64,000 bases of DNA from Diphasiastrum complanatum (Eukaryota; Streptophyta; Lycopodiopsida; Lycopodiales; Lycopodiaceae), in assembly GCA_029204225.1 (NCBI GenBank), contig CM055099.1, forward strand, positions 49,464,014-49,528,013, read 5' to 3'. The translations under genes and the position numbers were made by a program. The notes beneath the pieces are model-generated. The model was not told the origin of the DNA. It saw only the letters and a list, made by a program, of their open reading frames with translations, and ran no database searches. Shown piece after piece: positions 23,765 to 34,050 of this stretch (position 1 is its first letter; each line of letters opens with the position of its first letter).

Positions 23765-24197
23765 TGGAATCTTGATCAACCTATGATCTATCCTCAATCT
23801 AATGACTTTTTCCACTTCCTAAGATTGAAACACACTAAAATGAAGTCCAGCAACCTCACTATCTAGAGATCCAATCAAAATTAGAGTTTTGACAAAATCA
23901 CAAAAAATTGACTATTCCAAATCTACGTGCAAATGCTGAAAATTTGATATGCAATCTATAAGCCACCACTTAGGCTGAACCAATGATCCAAAAATTGGCC
24001 AAATCCAATATGTGAATTCAAAAATCAGAATTGAACAAGTATATTGACCTATTCAGTGTTTCGATCTACAAAAGATCCAATCTACAAAAGCAAAAAATCC
24101 GATTTTGGTGTAGAATCCTCTCTAGCATGCTCTAGACTTGATATCTTCACCAAATCATTGATAGATCTGATTTTCTTCTTCATAACCTGAAACACAA

Positions 24198-24209
24198 GCT
24201 CTGATACCA
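24198..24209 (-). other. Primer binding site (tRNA-iMet), copia A
   Basis: The plus-strand GCTCTGATACCA directly abuts the LTR start at 24210 and reads as TGGTATCAGAGC in element orientation. Confidence 0.88.
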
Positions 24210-24859
24210 TGTGAAAGATTTCATATCCTTAAGATCCAATCTACTTGAATGATCTTTGGTTAGAAAGGGAAATACACTACGAATCTCACCAATGTAGAAA
24301 AATCAGAATCTACACACAATTTGAGATGCAAACACTAATAGAGCTTGATTAAACTTGAATGAAATGATTATGTACTGTTGCTGTCCGTACAAAACCAGCA
24401 AGCTACTGTATTTCACACGTGTGGATCCAAAAATAGCAAATATAGATCATTCTACACATAGAATTGCAAGCAATCACCAAGATAGTGCACCAATGGATAG
24501 TAGAACCCAAGAGAACCATGTATAAGCATGAAATGAGATAGAGAAGAGAGAATATGACTCTCTCCACGAGTTACATCCTTTTATAACAGGTCCAAACCCT
24601 ATTTGGCCACTTGGCTTTCTCACCAAAATGCTAACCCTACCAATTTTGGGTCTAGATTCAATGTACCCAACTTATTCAAATTGAATCTACTCAAACTCGC
24701 ATTCTATCTTTCCCACACTTTCAAAAAGTGTTTATTCAAATGAAATTTAGACTAATGAACTTTGAAAAGTCAACTTCTAAGTCTAAAATAAGTTTTGGTC
24801 TAAATATGCCAAATATGAAAATATTGCAGAATGTGATTAAACTAGTTGAATCTTTCACA
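24210..24859 (-). repeat. 5' LTR of copia A
   Basis: It starts TGTGAAAGATTTC immediately after the primer-site complement and ends AATCTTTCACA, giving terminal inverted TGTGAAAGATT. A TTTCACACGTGTGG word with a CACGTG core lies at 24411-24424. Confidence 0.92.
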
Positions 24860-25788
24860 ACTTACCTACAATGGGATGGCAAAGACCTAACCACATTCGT
24901 GTGAAAGATAAAGCCTTTGTTTTCCGGTACCAAAAATGCGATCTCAAAGGAAAAACAGCTTAGCTATTATCTTTGCACCCTACCCAGGTCATTCCACACA
25001 ACTCAAACTTTACTTGCGAAAGATTCGACCATGACACTTCAAAAAGCGATAGATGGAGTCAAAAAGGAAGTAGAAGCACGCGAACATTATGATGACAATG
25101 GTGATTCCGAAAAAGGTCTTTTCACTCAGAAGAATAGTGCACCAATGGATAGTAGAACCCAAGAGAACCATGTATAAGCATGAAATGAGATAGAGAAGAG
25201 AGAATATGACTCTCTCCACGAGTTACATCCTTTTATAACAGGTCCAAACCCTATTTGGCCACTTGGCTTTCTCACCAAAATGCTAACCCTACCAATTTTG
25301 GGTCTAGATTCAATGTACCCAACTTATTCAAATTGAATCTACTCAAACTCGCATTCTATCTTTCCCGCACTTTCAAAAAGTGTTTATTCAAATGAAATTT
25401 AGACTAATGAACTTTGAAAAGTCAACTTCTAAGTCTAAAATAAGTTTTGGTCTAAATATGCCAAATATGAAAATATTGCGGAATGTGATTAAACTAGTTG
25501 AATCTTTCACAACTTACCTACAATGGGATGGCAAAGACCTGACCACATTCGTGTGAAAGATAAAGCCTTTGTTTTCCGGTACCAAAAATGTGATCTCAAA
25601 GGAAAAACAGCTTAGCTATTATCTTTGCACCCTACCCAGGTCATTCCACACAACTCAAACTTTACTTGCGAAAGATTCGACCATGACACTTCAAAAAGCG
25701 ATAGATGGAGTCAAAAAGGAAGTAGAAGCACGCGAACATTATGATGACAATGGTGATTCCGAAAAAGGTCTTTTCACTTAGAAGAATA
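24485..25788. repeat. 652-bp tandem duplication across LTR/gag junction
   Basis: Bases 24485-25136 and 25137-25788 are near-identical copies, each comprising the last ~375 bp of the copia A LTR followed by ~277 bp of copia B gag. The differences I saw are single substitutions (CCCACAC/CCCGCAC, TTGCAG/TTGCGG, CCTAACC/CCTGACC, AATGCGA/AATGTGA, CACTCAG/CACTTAG). Junction words (AAGATAG, AGAATAG, AGAATAA) share only 2-4 bases. Confidence 0.93.
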
Positions 25789-26090
25789 AATCTTCAAAGA
25801 AGTCTAAGTCTAAGAGGGAGTCATTTAAGAAGAACGGAAATCATTCAGAAGAATCAAAGACAAATGATCGACAATCTAGAAAGCAATAGAAAAATTCTGG
25901 TGAAAAGAAGATCTGCAACAGATGCAGAAAATTAGGTCATAGAGTAGACAAATATTGGTTAAATCCAAAGATTAAATGCATTCATTGTCATAAAGAGGGT
26001 CAATGCAGCAATAGAGTGTTATCAGAATCCCAGAAACAAAAAGGAGCAGAATCGAAACAAACCTTCAGATTCTAATTTCATCAAAGACAA
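24860..26090 (+). pseudogene. copia B gag C-terminal part, with duplicated segment
   Basis: Gag resumes right after the copia A LTR with TYLQWDGKDLTTFV, a stop, then LFSGTKNAISKEKQLSYYLC and KAIDGVKKEVEAREHY. The segment is present twice (24860-25136 and 25512-25788) because of the tandem duplication. Only the second copy continues into the basic linker (25789-25900) and degenerate zinc-binding motifs, CNRCRKLGHRVDKYW (final Cys replaced) and CIHCHKEG (about 25915-26010). Confidence 0.8.
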
Positions 26091-26189
26091 ACCAGAATGT
26101 TCCAGAGCAACACAAGAGAGAACAACAAGAAACTCAGTAGTATATATTTCTGAAGATTTATGTTGTTCATCAAATTCACAAATTCGAGA

Positions 26190-27183
26190 AGTAGTTCTTG
26201 ATTCGAGAGCCACCTCACATTTTGTTTTCTCAAAACAAATATTGTCTGAGTATAAGAAGATGAATTATTCAACATTTATTATACTTGGAGACGATTTTTG
26301 TAGTTGATGGAACTGGTGTACTACGGCTAGACACGAATCAGGGTGAAAAGAAACTAAAGTAAGTCCTCTATGTTCCTACTCTTGATAATGATCTTCTATC
26401 CGTAGCTAAGATAGTTGACACAAGAATGTCAGTAACCTTCACAAGAAACTCTTGTAGATTGTTTGATAAAGATTTTGATAATCTGGTTGCCAAAGGCAAT
26501 AGAAATGGTAATTTGTATCACTTGAGCATCCGAACTAGAGTTGAACAAGCTAATCAAACTCAAGAATCAACAGATATTATGTGGCACAAGAGGCTATGTC
26601 ACATGAACATGGAAGCTCTGTACCAAGCCAACAAAATTCAGAGAATTGAAAGAGTTGAAATCAAAATTTGAGATATTCGAACTACCTACGAATCATGTCT
26701 TAAAGGAAAAATGTCTCGGATACCTTTTAGTAAAGATGTTTATAAAGCAATCAAGGTACTGAAAATTGTGCATTCAGATATTTGTGGACCATTTGAAGTG
26801 TTGTCATTGGGTGATGCAAAATACTTCATTACGTTTATCGATGACTTTAGCAAGTTCGTTGTAGTATACTTTATTCGTACAAAATCAGAAGCTTTCGAGA
26901 AATTTGTTGAGTATACGAATTGGGCTGAGAAGCAGGCAACAACTTGAAGCAAATTCACACAGGTCGTGGAGGTGAGTACATTTCCAACGAATTCAAAGCT
27001 TTCTGTACTGATCAAGGTATTATGCATACAAAAACAGCATCATACACACCTCAGCACAATGGAATAGTTGAACGAAAAAATCGTACAGTTATGGAAGCTG
27101 GAAGGTGTATGATGGCTCATGTAAAAGTACCAAAGGAGTTATGGACGCAAGCAGTAGCTACGTTAAACTATCTTCAAAATTGA
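26190..27183 (+). pseudogene. copia B protease, pre-integrase and integrase core
   Basis: The retropepsin motif is VVLDSRATSHFVF near 26193: the catalytic D-S-G has become D-S-R. Stops follow (about 26300-26400). Pre-integrase is at 26426-26671 (LYHLSIRTRVEQANQ, IMWHKRLCHMNMEAL). The integrase core is split by a stop at 26946: VHSDICGPF and FITFIDDFSKFVVVYF, then HTGRGGEYISNEFKAFC, where the second catalytic Asp is Gly, then TPQHNGIVERKNRT with the catalytic Glu kept. Two catalytic proteins are therefore disabled by substitution as well as by nonsense. Confidence 0.85.
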
Positions 27184-27198
27184 ATTCTGAAATCAAGA

Positions 27199-28470
27199 AT
27201 GTTGGATAAAACTCCTCATGAAGTATGGTGGAAGTCGAAGCCAAATCTGGCTCATGTTCGGACATTTGGATGTGCAGTTTATATGCACATAGCAGACAAA
27301 TTGAGGAAGAAACTTGATGAAAAGACAGAACAACGTTTTTTGGTAGGATTCGAGTTGCATTCTTCATATTATCGAGTTTACATACCCGAAAGTGGAAAAG
27401 TAAAAGTTGTATGAGATGTAAAATTTGATGAGTCAAAGTACGTAACAGACAATGACTTAGTCGGCTATGAAATTCTCAAGAATTATTATGAGTTACCATC
27501 TATAGAAGTAAAACAAGCAGATGATAAAGAAGAATTACCATCCGGACACAATAGTGATTCAGAGGGAGTTCAATTTCGAGAACCTGAAAGACTCGAAATA
27601 CCATATCGAATTCAAGCAGAACAGGTCAAACCCAAAGATGCTTCTTTGAATTCGAGACCTATACAGACTGTGAGAAGATCTAAAAGGTAGCGCAAACCAC
27701 TAACAAGGTATGGTCATGATGAATTTTGTGGCTTCACTAACGAACCTTCAAAGAAGATATTGGCGGACCAAATAAAGATCGTTGGATTCAAACAATGGAG
27801 GACGAATTGTCATCCATGTATAAGAACAATGTATGGACACTTGCACCTATACCTGATGGAAGGAAACCAGTCAAATGCAAGTGGCTACAAGATCAAAACA
27901 GGTCCTGATGGAGAAAACATCATATACAAAGCAAGGTTGGTGGCGAAAGGTTTTTCACAGAAATATGGGATTGACTACACTGATACATTATCACTAGTAG
28001 TCAAACACATATCAATTCGCTTGTTATTCGCTTATGCAGTAGCTCATGATCCATATAGTGGATGAGAAAACTATTTTCTTGCATGCAGATTTAGAGGAGG
28101 ACTTATTCATAGATCAACCACTTGGCTTTGTAAGCTAGGAATATCCAGAATACGGATGTCACATGAATAAAAGTATTTATGGTCTGAAATAGGCAACAAG
28201 ACAATGGTAAGAAAAAAGGATGAAGCACTACGTTATTTAGGCTTCAGGCCTTTATTCATTGAATCGAATGTCTATATCAAACATGTCAAGGATGAAATTA
28301 TTATTCTAGTAGATTATGTTGACGATACACTAATTTTCTTAAAAAAAAAAAAAGGCAAGTTAGTTTGACATGTAAAAAAAAACATTTCTGAAATATTTGA
28401 GATCACTGACCTAGGAGAAGCAAGAATCTATCTAGGTTTGCAGATCGATCCGAAAGAGACTTTGAAGGTG
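27199..28470 (+). pseudogene. copia B integrase C-terminus and reverse transcriptase, decayed
   Basis: 27199-27414 encodes the integrase C-terminal region (TPHEVWWKSKPNLAHVRTFG, FLVGFELHSSYYRVYIPESG). After a linker, RT starts near 27890 with [21 protein letters not shown]. Frameshifts and stops follow, then ALRYLGFRPL and the catalytic box VDYVDDTLIF near 28313. It ends ARIYLGLQIDPKETLK, where a solo LTR is inserted at 28476. Confidence 0.85.
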
Positions 28471-28475
28471 GTAAG

Positions 28476-29131
28476 TGTGAAAATTGTCAACATTTCCTAG
28501 CTAGTTTGAGGCCTAAATTGGCAATTTTTGTACATAGTTTTGGATCTAACATTTCACACGTGTCAAAGAGGCCTAGATACTTTTATTTTAGTATATATTT
28601 CATGTTGAAGAAATCTCAAACTTCAGGACCTTCGAAATGACACCAAAATCATGTTATTTGGACATATAGGCCAAAATTGGCTATTTTAGGCTACTAGTGT
28701 CCTAAATTTGGGTCCTAGGTTCTAGAGAGAGGAGAGAGAGTCATCTCTCTCACCTATATTAGGCTGAAATTTGTGGAGAACTGGTTGGAGAAACTTATTG
28801 TATTGTTGAGAGAGATCAATAGATCATTGTCACAGTTTCTTCCTCCATTGAGAGCATTGCTTTGTGTATTGTCTTCAAGCTTTTGTGTATGATCTTAAGA
28901 GGTTTCCAAAAGTGGTAGGCTGCTGTTGTAGGGCTGGTATGCTGTTGTTTTTGGCTGCCATCAGTACCTTTTATTAGTTTCTTTTGTCTCTTTAATGCTT
29001 TGTCAAGTTCATGTGTATCAAAGGTAGCATTAGGATGCTTTGCCATTTCTAGCTTTTGTAGCTTGTTGTGCAAAGATTTTAGCCAAGTATTTTTGGGAGG
29101 TTGGATCCATTCAAGATCCACTTTTTGCACA
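28476..29131 (+). mobile_element. Solo LTR, copia family D, with 5-bp TSD
   Basis: A 656-bp LTR (TGTGAAAATTGTCAAC...CTTTTTGCACA) is flanked by perfect GTAAG duplications at 28471-28475 and 29132-29136. Its only partner is the 3' LTR at 33259-33913, which is attached to copia coding sequence. No internal sequence remains here, so it is a solo LTR from LTR-LTR recombination, interrupting the copia B RT/RNase H region. It contains a TTTCACACGTGT word near 28553. Confidence 0.92.
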
Positions 29132-29136
29132 GTAAG

Positions 29137-29382
29137 TTATATCTTCACCAACAAAAGTATACTCTGACAATAAGATTTCAACATGCTCAAATGCAAAGGC
29201 GTGCATACTCCCATGATACCTGGAACAACACTGAGCAAGGCAGATTGTCCGTAGACTCTCTAAGAAGAGAAGCGAATGGCCAAGACACCCTATCGCAGGC
29301 TGATTGGATCATTATTATATCTTGTAGACAACACCAAACCTGATATAGCATTCACAGTATACAGGTTGAGCCAATTTAATCA
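29137..29382 (+). pseudogene. copia B RT end, between two insertions
   Basis: After the solo LTR the reading continues: HTPMIPGTTLSKADCP-type segment, then RRLIGSLLYLVDNTKPDIAF and TVYRLSQF, typical of the end of copia RT. It is cut at 29382 by the Mutator-like element and resumes at 30394. Confidence 0.8.
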
Positions 29383-30384
29383 AGGTTTTGACAATCTGCG
29401 AGTAAATACTTTGTGAGTTTTGCGAGTTTTATTTACAAATGATTTCTAAAATCTCATGGCACATGGTATGCTATCAGATATATAGGCTTTATATATACTC
29501 ATTTAATACTAGATAAAAACTAGCTTTGATTATACCAATGGATTCTACATAAAAAAATGGAGCACTTTTGCTTCTTGGACCATCTCCATACGAGCAATAG
29601 TAAGAAAGTTATGACAATTCAAAGTTTTTTAGACTAGAAAACATTTTTCCTTTGGAACTTAAAAGGGGTAGCACGCCAGCGTGCTATCAATTTGAGTTAA
29701 AGACTAAAAGCTTAAATTGGTAGCACGCTGGCGTGCTACCCCTTTCAAGCTCCAAGAAGAAGAAAAATTAGCCTAAAAAACTTTGAAGGGAGATAACTTT
29801 CTTAATATTGCTCGGATTGAGATGATCCAAAAAGCAAAAATGCTCCATTTTTCATGTAGAATAGATTGCTTTAATCAAATTTGATAAAATAAAATAAAAT
29901 AAAAATATTTTACTATTTCATCATCTCAACATAAGCTTAATAGTTAAGTTGTAGCATCCATCTAGAACATACAATAACAATGTTTTTGTTTTTACCAACA
30001 TTGATTTTATGATACCTATCATAGGCTTGGCCACATACCATCATGTGTTTTAGTGTATGGTTGTACATCAATCCTTGGCAGTACACAAAAATGTTTTAGC
30101 TTGATAAATGTAAAACTAAAGTGATTAAGTTTTCTTCTCAATAATATAGCATACTATGTACAATTTGTAGACAACATGATTTGCAAACATATCTTTTAGC
30201 TAGTAAGAAAATAAACAAAATGATAATGCAGTATGCAAATAGATTTCACCCCCAAAAGCGAAGTAAAATAAATTTCAAAAACCTAAAAACAATTTACCAT
30301 GCCATGTGCTATCAATTTGACGTAATTGAAAAATATTAAACTCGCAAAACTCGCAGATGATTTACTCACAAAATGCCAAACCCC
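29383..30384. mobile_element. Mutator-like non-autonomous DNA transposon, 1.0 kb
   Basis: It is flanked by a perfect 9-bp duplication ATTTAATCA (29374-29382 and 30385-30393). The ends are inverted repeats of about 50 bp: the left end reads AGGTTTTGACAATCTGCGAG and the reverse complement of the right end reads GGGGTTTGGCATTTTGTGAG, both continuing through GCGAGTTTTGCGAGTTT-type words. A 9-bp duplication with long terminal repeats fits a MULE; hAT would give 8 bp. No transposase ORF. It contains a large internal inverted repeat. Confidence 0.85.
29525..29881. repeat. Internal fold-back, ~175-bp arms
   Basis: The left arm (29525 to about 29690) and right arm (about 29710 to 29881) are reverse complements with modest divergence, for example ATGGAGCACTTTTGCTTCTTGG against its complement at 29840-29862. 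Near the centre lie two copies of TAGCACGCCAGCGTGCTA, one on each side, themselves near-palindromic. A transcript would form a long hairpin. Confidence 0.88.
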
Positions 30385-30393
30385 ATTTAATCA

Positions 30394-30960
30394 GAACTCA
30401 GGATCGTTACATTGGAAGTTAGCAAAGAGAGTAGTGCAATATCTCCAAGAGACGAAAGACTATGGACTATGTTATTCGAAGGAAGTTGGATTTCACATCA
30501 AATCTTACAATGACGCAAGCTGGGCATCCATGAAGAATGATAGCAAAAGCATTTCAGGAGGATGTACACTGGCATCTGGCGCAACCATACTCTAGATAAG
30601 CAAGAAGCAAACAGCAATAGCTCAATCTTCCTGTGAGGCCAAATATGTAGCAGCAGCTAAGATGGCAAATGAGCTAATTTGGATCAAACAGATGTTAGAA
30701 GGATTTGATAAATCTATTTTTAAACCTTATGTCTTGTTAATGGATACACTTCAGCAATCTACCTTATGAAAGATCTTCACTCGAAAACGAAGCACATAGC
30801 TATCAAGTATCATGTTATTTAGGACTTAGTCGAGAAGAAGATATTGAAGATAGTCTTCATACCTACAAAGGAAATGACAGCTGATATCTTTACAAAGCCA
30901 CTAAGTAAAGCCTTGTTCGAGAAGCAGCGAAGAAGATTGGGGTTAATCCAATTGCCAGTT
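30394..30960 (+). pseudogene. copia B RNase H
   Basis: It resumes with SGSLHWKLAKRVVQYLQETK, GLCYSKEVGFHIKSYNDASW (RNase H first Asp region), SISGGCTLASGATI, then a stop and SKKQTAIAQSSCEAKYVAAA (catalytic Glu region). The C-terminal region to the polypurine tract at about 30960 has several stops. Confidence 0.85.
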
Positions 30961-30971
30961 TGAGAGGGAGC

Positions 30972-31980
30972 TGTAAAACAACTGATCAGACAGATCTTGA
31001 TTCTACCAACAAAGCTTGCAGTTTACTTAACAAAGGATGAGAAAAAAATGAATGCAAACTCGAAACTTTTTCTATTCGTGACTAACTCAAAAAGATTCAC
31101 GAAATAGTGTCTTGTGAAAGCTCGTGGCTTTCTTGTTGAAGCTTGAAAGATTCGCGAACGAAATATTGTCGCAAAATTTTTTCTATTTCTTCTTCAAGCC
31201 TCAGATGTTGCAAAATTGTTGCGAACAATTTGCAAAATCTTCTGGACTGTTCTTCAAGCTCACTTGTCACAAAACTATCTCGAACAGTTCGCGAAATATT
31301 TTAGTTTTCTTCAAGCTCAAGAATTGTCATTTGTTGCGATCGATTCGCGAATGACGAAAATGTCGAGAAGAGACAAGGGTCACGAACATTTCGCAAAACA
31401 CGAAGCTGAAACAAAGAGACAGACTATCACGAAATATTCACAAACAGAATTTATTTCACTCTAAGAAACCAAAACGTTGTTGAATATCAACCATCAAAAT
31501 GTTTGGATTTTGTTACAAAAGGAAAAAGACCAAAGGACTTATCTTGTAACAATATAAATACATGTGCACTTATACTAATAACATACTCTCGTATTCAAGC
31601 TCAGACTTAGACTCATAATGACTTATTTACTTATGCACTTATGCACTTATGTACTCTTTGTAAAAGAAATACCACAAGGCAGCAAGAAAAATGTATATTG
31701 ATTCAGACTCAAAATTATAAAAATTCATTTTTTGATCAAAGTTTTAGTCGTTTATTTGATTATCTAATTGTCTATCACATTCATGCATATATTTTCAATT
31801 TCTACACCCATATTTCACACGCATAATTTAATCATAATAGAACTGCTCTATTAGTACATAGATCAGATTCATACCTGATTAAAAACACTGATATTGCTAT
31901 GATTTATTCAACCTCTAATCGCGTTCTCTAAGGAAGAATTCGCATAACCTTTCTAACAGTTTCATAGAACCTTTCCTACA
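30972..31980 (+). repeat. 3' LTR of copia B
   Basis: It matches the 5' LTR along its length with scattered substitutions and small indels, begins TGTAAAACAACTG after GAGAGGGAGC, and ends CCTTTCCTACA before CTGTC. The divergence between the two LTRs suggests a moderately old insertion. Confidence 0.92.
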
Positions 31981-32852
31981 CTGTCCACACCAGCACCTTC
32001 CACAACCCCAATTCCCTCACTTGCTCTCACACTTCCACTAGCACCTCCACCATTTACTACTACCTCCACATTGTCACTCACTCTCAACATGGACATCGAT
32101 TCCACACTTTCACAAAAGCCCTCACATGTACAAATATCCACCCTACTTGACTCTACAGTCAATGTAGCGAATTTCGCCTTACAATTACTAACAGGAATTC
32201 CATCACTCATCGTCACCACTAACCCACTCCACAAATCTTCGCCACGCTGTATATCCTCACCTCTTTCACCTATTATCCCTCAATCACCTCCACCTGCCTT
32301 TCATTCATCTCCATCTAGCCATGTTCATGATTTTCTACCCTTTAACCCAATGCCATACCCTAACTATACACGCACCCTCCCTGACATTGGCCCTTGGGAG
32401 CAGTTATCCCTTGCAGCACAAAAAGTGGTATGGTTGGTTAATGAGCTCCAATACAATCTATTCGGCACCCTAGGGAGACAATATACCATGCGACAATTTG
32501 ACGACGGTGCTATGGCGAGCCTTTAGAAAGAAAAAACAAGGCTGAAAGTGGAAACCAAGCAACAACAGCTGCAAATCCAAAATCTCACCACTTATAATCA
32601 ACAACAACAACAAATGCCCCAACTGAAGGTATCCAACATGCAGAATACCATTGATAATATCAAAGCAAAAAGGGATGAGGCCATAGCAGATGCACAAGCC
32701 GCACGTTTCACTATGAAGGAAGAGTTCAAATTGGTGGACTTCAACGGCTTCGCACCACCAGCTATTCTTGAAGGAACTCCCATTCTAGTGGTGGCTTGTC
32801 AAACGTTGGCTCAAAAGTTGAAAGCCACGATGGAACAGCACACAAAATTACA

Positions 32853-33258
32853 AGGCAACAGAGAAGGAAATTTGTATCACTTGAACATTCGAACTCGAGT
32901 TGAACAAGCAAATCAAACTCAAGAATTGACAGATATTCTGTGGCACAAGAGGCTATGTCACATGAACATGGAAGCCTTGTACCAAGCCAACAAAAGTCAG
33001 CGGACAACCTTTCAGCCCAAAGCTTGGCAACCAATCCAGTTTTCCATGCTAGAAGCAAGCACATTGAGATTGCTCATCACTTTGTGAGGGATCAAGTCAT
33101 TGCCAAAGAGGTGGAGCTTCAACATGTCTCTTCAGTGGAGTGTGTGGTTGATATCTTCACCAAACCATTAAGAAAGGACTTGTATTATAAGCATAGATCT
33201 AATCTTGGAATGTGTTCAAGATCTATGTTAAAACTAGCATCCAATGTTGAAGAGGGAG
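32853..33258 (+). pseudogene. copia D fragment: pre-integrase joined to RNase H end
   Basis: The first half (REGNLYHLNIRTRVEQANQ, ILWHKRLCHMNMEALYQANK) is copia B-like pre-integrase. Near 33005 it jumps to the end of an RNase H (NPVFHARSKHIEIAHHFVRD, VVDIFTKPLRKDLYYKHR), ending SNVEEGV and the polypurine tract GAAGAGGGAG. Integrase, RT and most of RNase H are therefore missing. The left part reads in frame from the H ORF. Confidence 0.8.
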
Positions 33259-33913
33259 TGTGAAAATTGTCAACATTTCCTAGCTAGTTTGAGGCCTGAA
33301 TTGGCAATTTTTGTACATAGTTTTGGATCTAACCTTTCACACATGTAAAAGAGGCCTAGATACTTCTATTTTAATATATATTTCATATTAAAGAAGTCCC
33401 AAACTTCAGGACCTTCGAAATGAAACCAAAATCATGTTTTTTGGACATATAGGCCAAAATTGGCTATTTTAGGCTACTGGTGTCCTAAAATTGGGTCCTA
33501 AGTTCTAGAGAGAGGAGAGAGAGTCATCTCTCTCACCTATATTAGGCTGAAATTGGTGGAGAACAAGTTGGAGAAACTTATTATATTGTTGAGAGAGATC
33601 AATAGATCATTGTCACAGTTTCTTCCTCCATTGAGAGCATTGCTTTGTGTATTGTCTTCAAGCTTTTTTGTATGATCTTAAGAGGTTTTCAAAAGTGGTA
33701 GGCTGCTGTTGTAGGGCTGGTATGCTATTGTTTTTGGCTGCCATCAGTACCTTTTACTAGTTTCTTTTGTCTCTTGAATGCTTTGTCAAGTTCATGTGTA
33801 TCAAAGGTAGCATTAGGATGCTTTGCCATTTTTAGCTTTTGTAGCTTGTTGTGCAAAGATCTTAGCCAAGTATTTTGGCAGTTTGAATCCATTCAAGATC
33901 CACTTTTTTCACA
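33259..33913 (+). repeat. 3' LTR of copia D
   Basis: It starts TGTGAAAATTGTCAAC directly after the polypurine tract and ends TTTTTTCACA. It is the same family as the solo LTR at 28476-29131, with the same length (655 vs 656 bp) and a small number of substitutions. Confidence 0.92.
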
Positions 33914-34050
33914 GTGAGAACACATTCTAATCCGAATCTGTATGTCTTATGTTTTGATGGTATGGTTGCTTTGATTGCTCTTTATGTTGATGACTTGATT
34001 ATTACGGGAAATAATCAAGAGATTGTTGGGGGTATTCCCAACAAAGTGTA
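33914..34050 (+). pseudogene. copia RT fragment
   Basis: A short open piece encodes NLYVLCFDGMVALIALYVDD followed by LIITGNNQEIV, the catalytic box of a copia RT of another subfamily. It ends abruptly at a GGGGGTATTCCCAACA sequence that could be the start of another LTR. Confidence 0.75.

Larger units (their letters stand above)
18785..24859 (-). mobile_element. copia family A element nested in copia B gag
   Basis: This is a minus-strand element. The 5' LTR is 24210-24859 (650 bp, TGTGAAAGATTT...AATCTTTCACA in plus orientation), with the primer-site complement at 24198-24209. The 3' LTR is 18785-19214 and lacks its outer 218 bp or so, and the polypurine tract is at 19215-19227. The internal region encodes gag-pol. 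The missing LTR end together with missing host gag codons indicates a deletion at the left junction, so no target duplication can be checked. Nearly the same gag, integrase and leader occur at 49.05-51.4 kb. Confidence 0.9.
17438..31980 (+). mobile_element. copia family B element, full length, nested insertions
   Basis: LTRs at 17438-18443 (1006 bp) and 30972-31980 (1009 bp) both start TGTARAACAACTGA and end CCTTTCCTACA. The flanking 5-mers TTGTC (left) and CTGTC (right) fit a target duplication with one change. A degenerate primer site (TGGTAAGAGC) follows the 5' LTR, and a polypurine tract (GAGAGGGAG) precedes the 3' LTR. The internal order is gag, protease, integrase, RT, RNase H, all decayed. 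It is interrupted by copia A (18785-24859), a 652-bp tandem duplication, a solo LTR (28476-29131) and a Mutator-like element (29383-30384). Confidence 0.9.
16949..32850 (+). pseudogene. Retroelement H ORF, split by copia B insertion
   Basis: The left part (16949-17437) starts MDDPTQNYKWAEKVTKKLCG, shifts frame near 17010, and continues with a helical segment (KQLGSQAVAAIKELYDIYLS), a Pro/Ser/Lys linker and a Gln/Ala-rich stretch. After the 14.5-kb insertion the same frame resumes at 31986 with a Pro/Thr/Ser-rich region, then a hydrophilic Gln-rich likely coiled coil (32548-32700) and GFAPPAILEGTP. One in-frame TAG lies at 32524. Coding continuity across the insertion, after dropping one copy of the 5-bp target duplication, is exact. 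No zinc knuckle, protease or RT was found. It looks like a gag-like ORF of a non-autonomous or atypical element; no family match is claimed. Near 32853 the frame runs into a copia fragment. Confidence 0.55.

Noticed and set aside
25137-25511. A separate solo LTR of copia A
   Set aside because: It is the LTR part of the 652-bp tandem duplication, lacking its own 5' end and target duplication.
29374-30393. hAT transposon
   Set aside because: The duplication is 9 bp, not 8, and the terminal repeats are about 50 bp, favouring a Mutator-like element.
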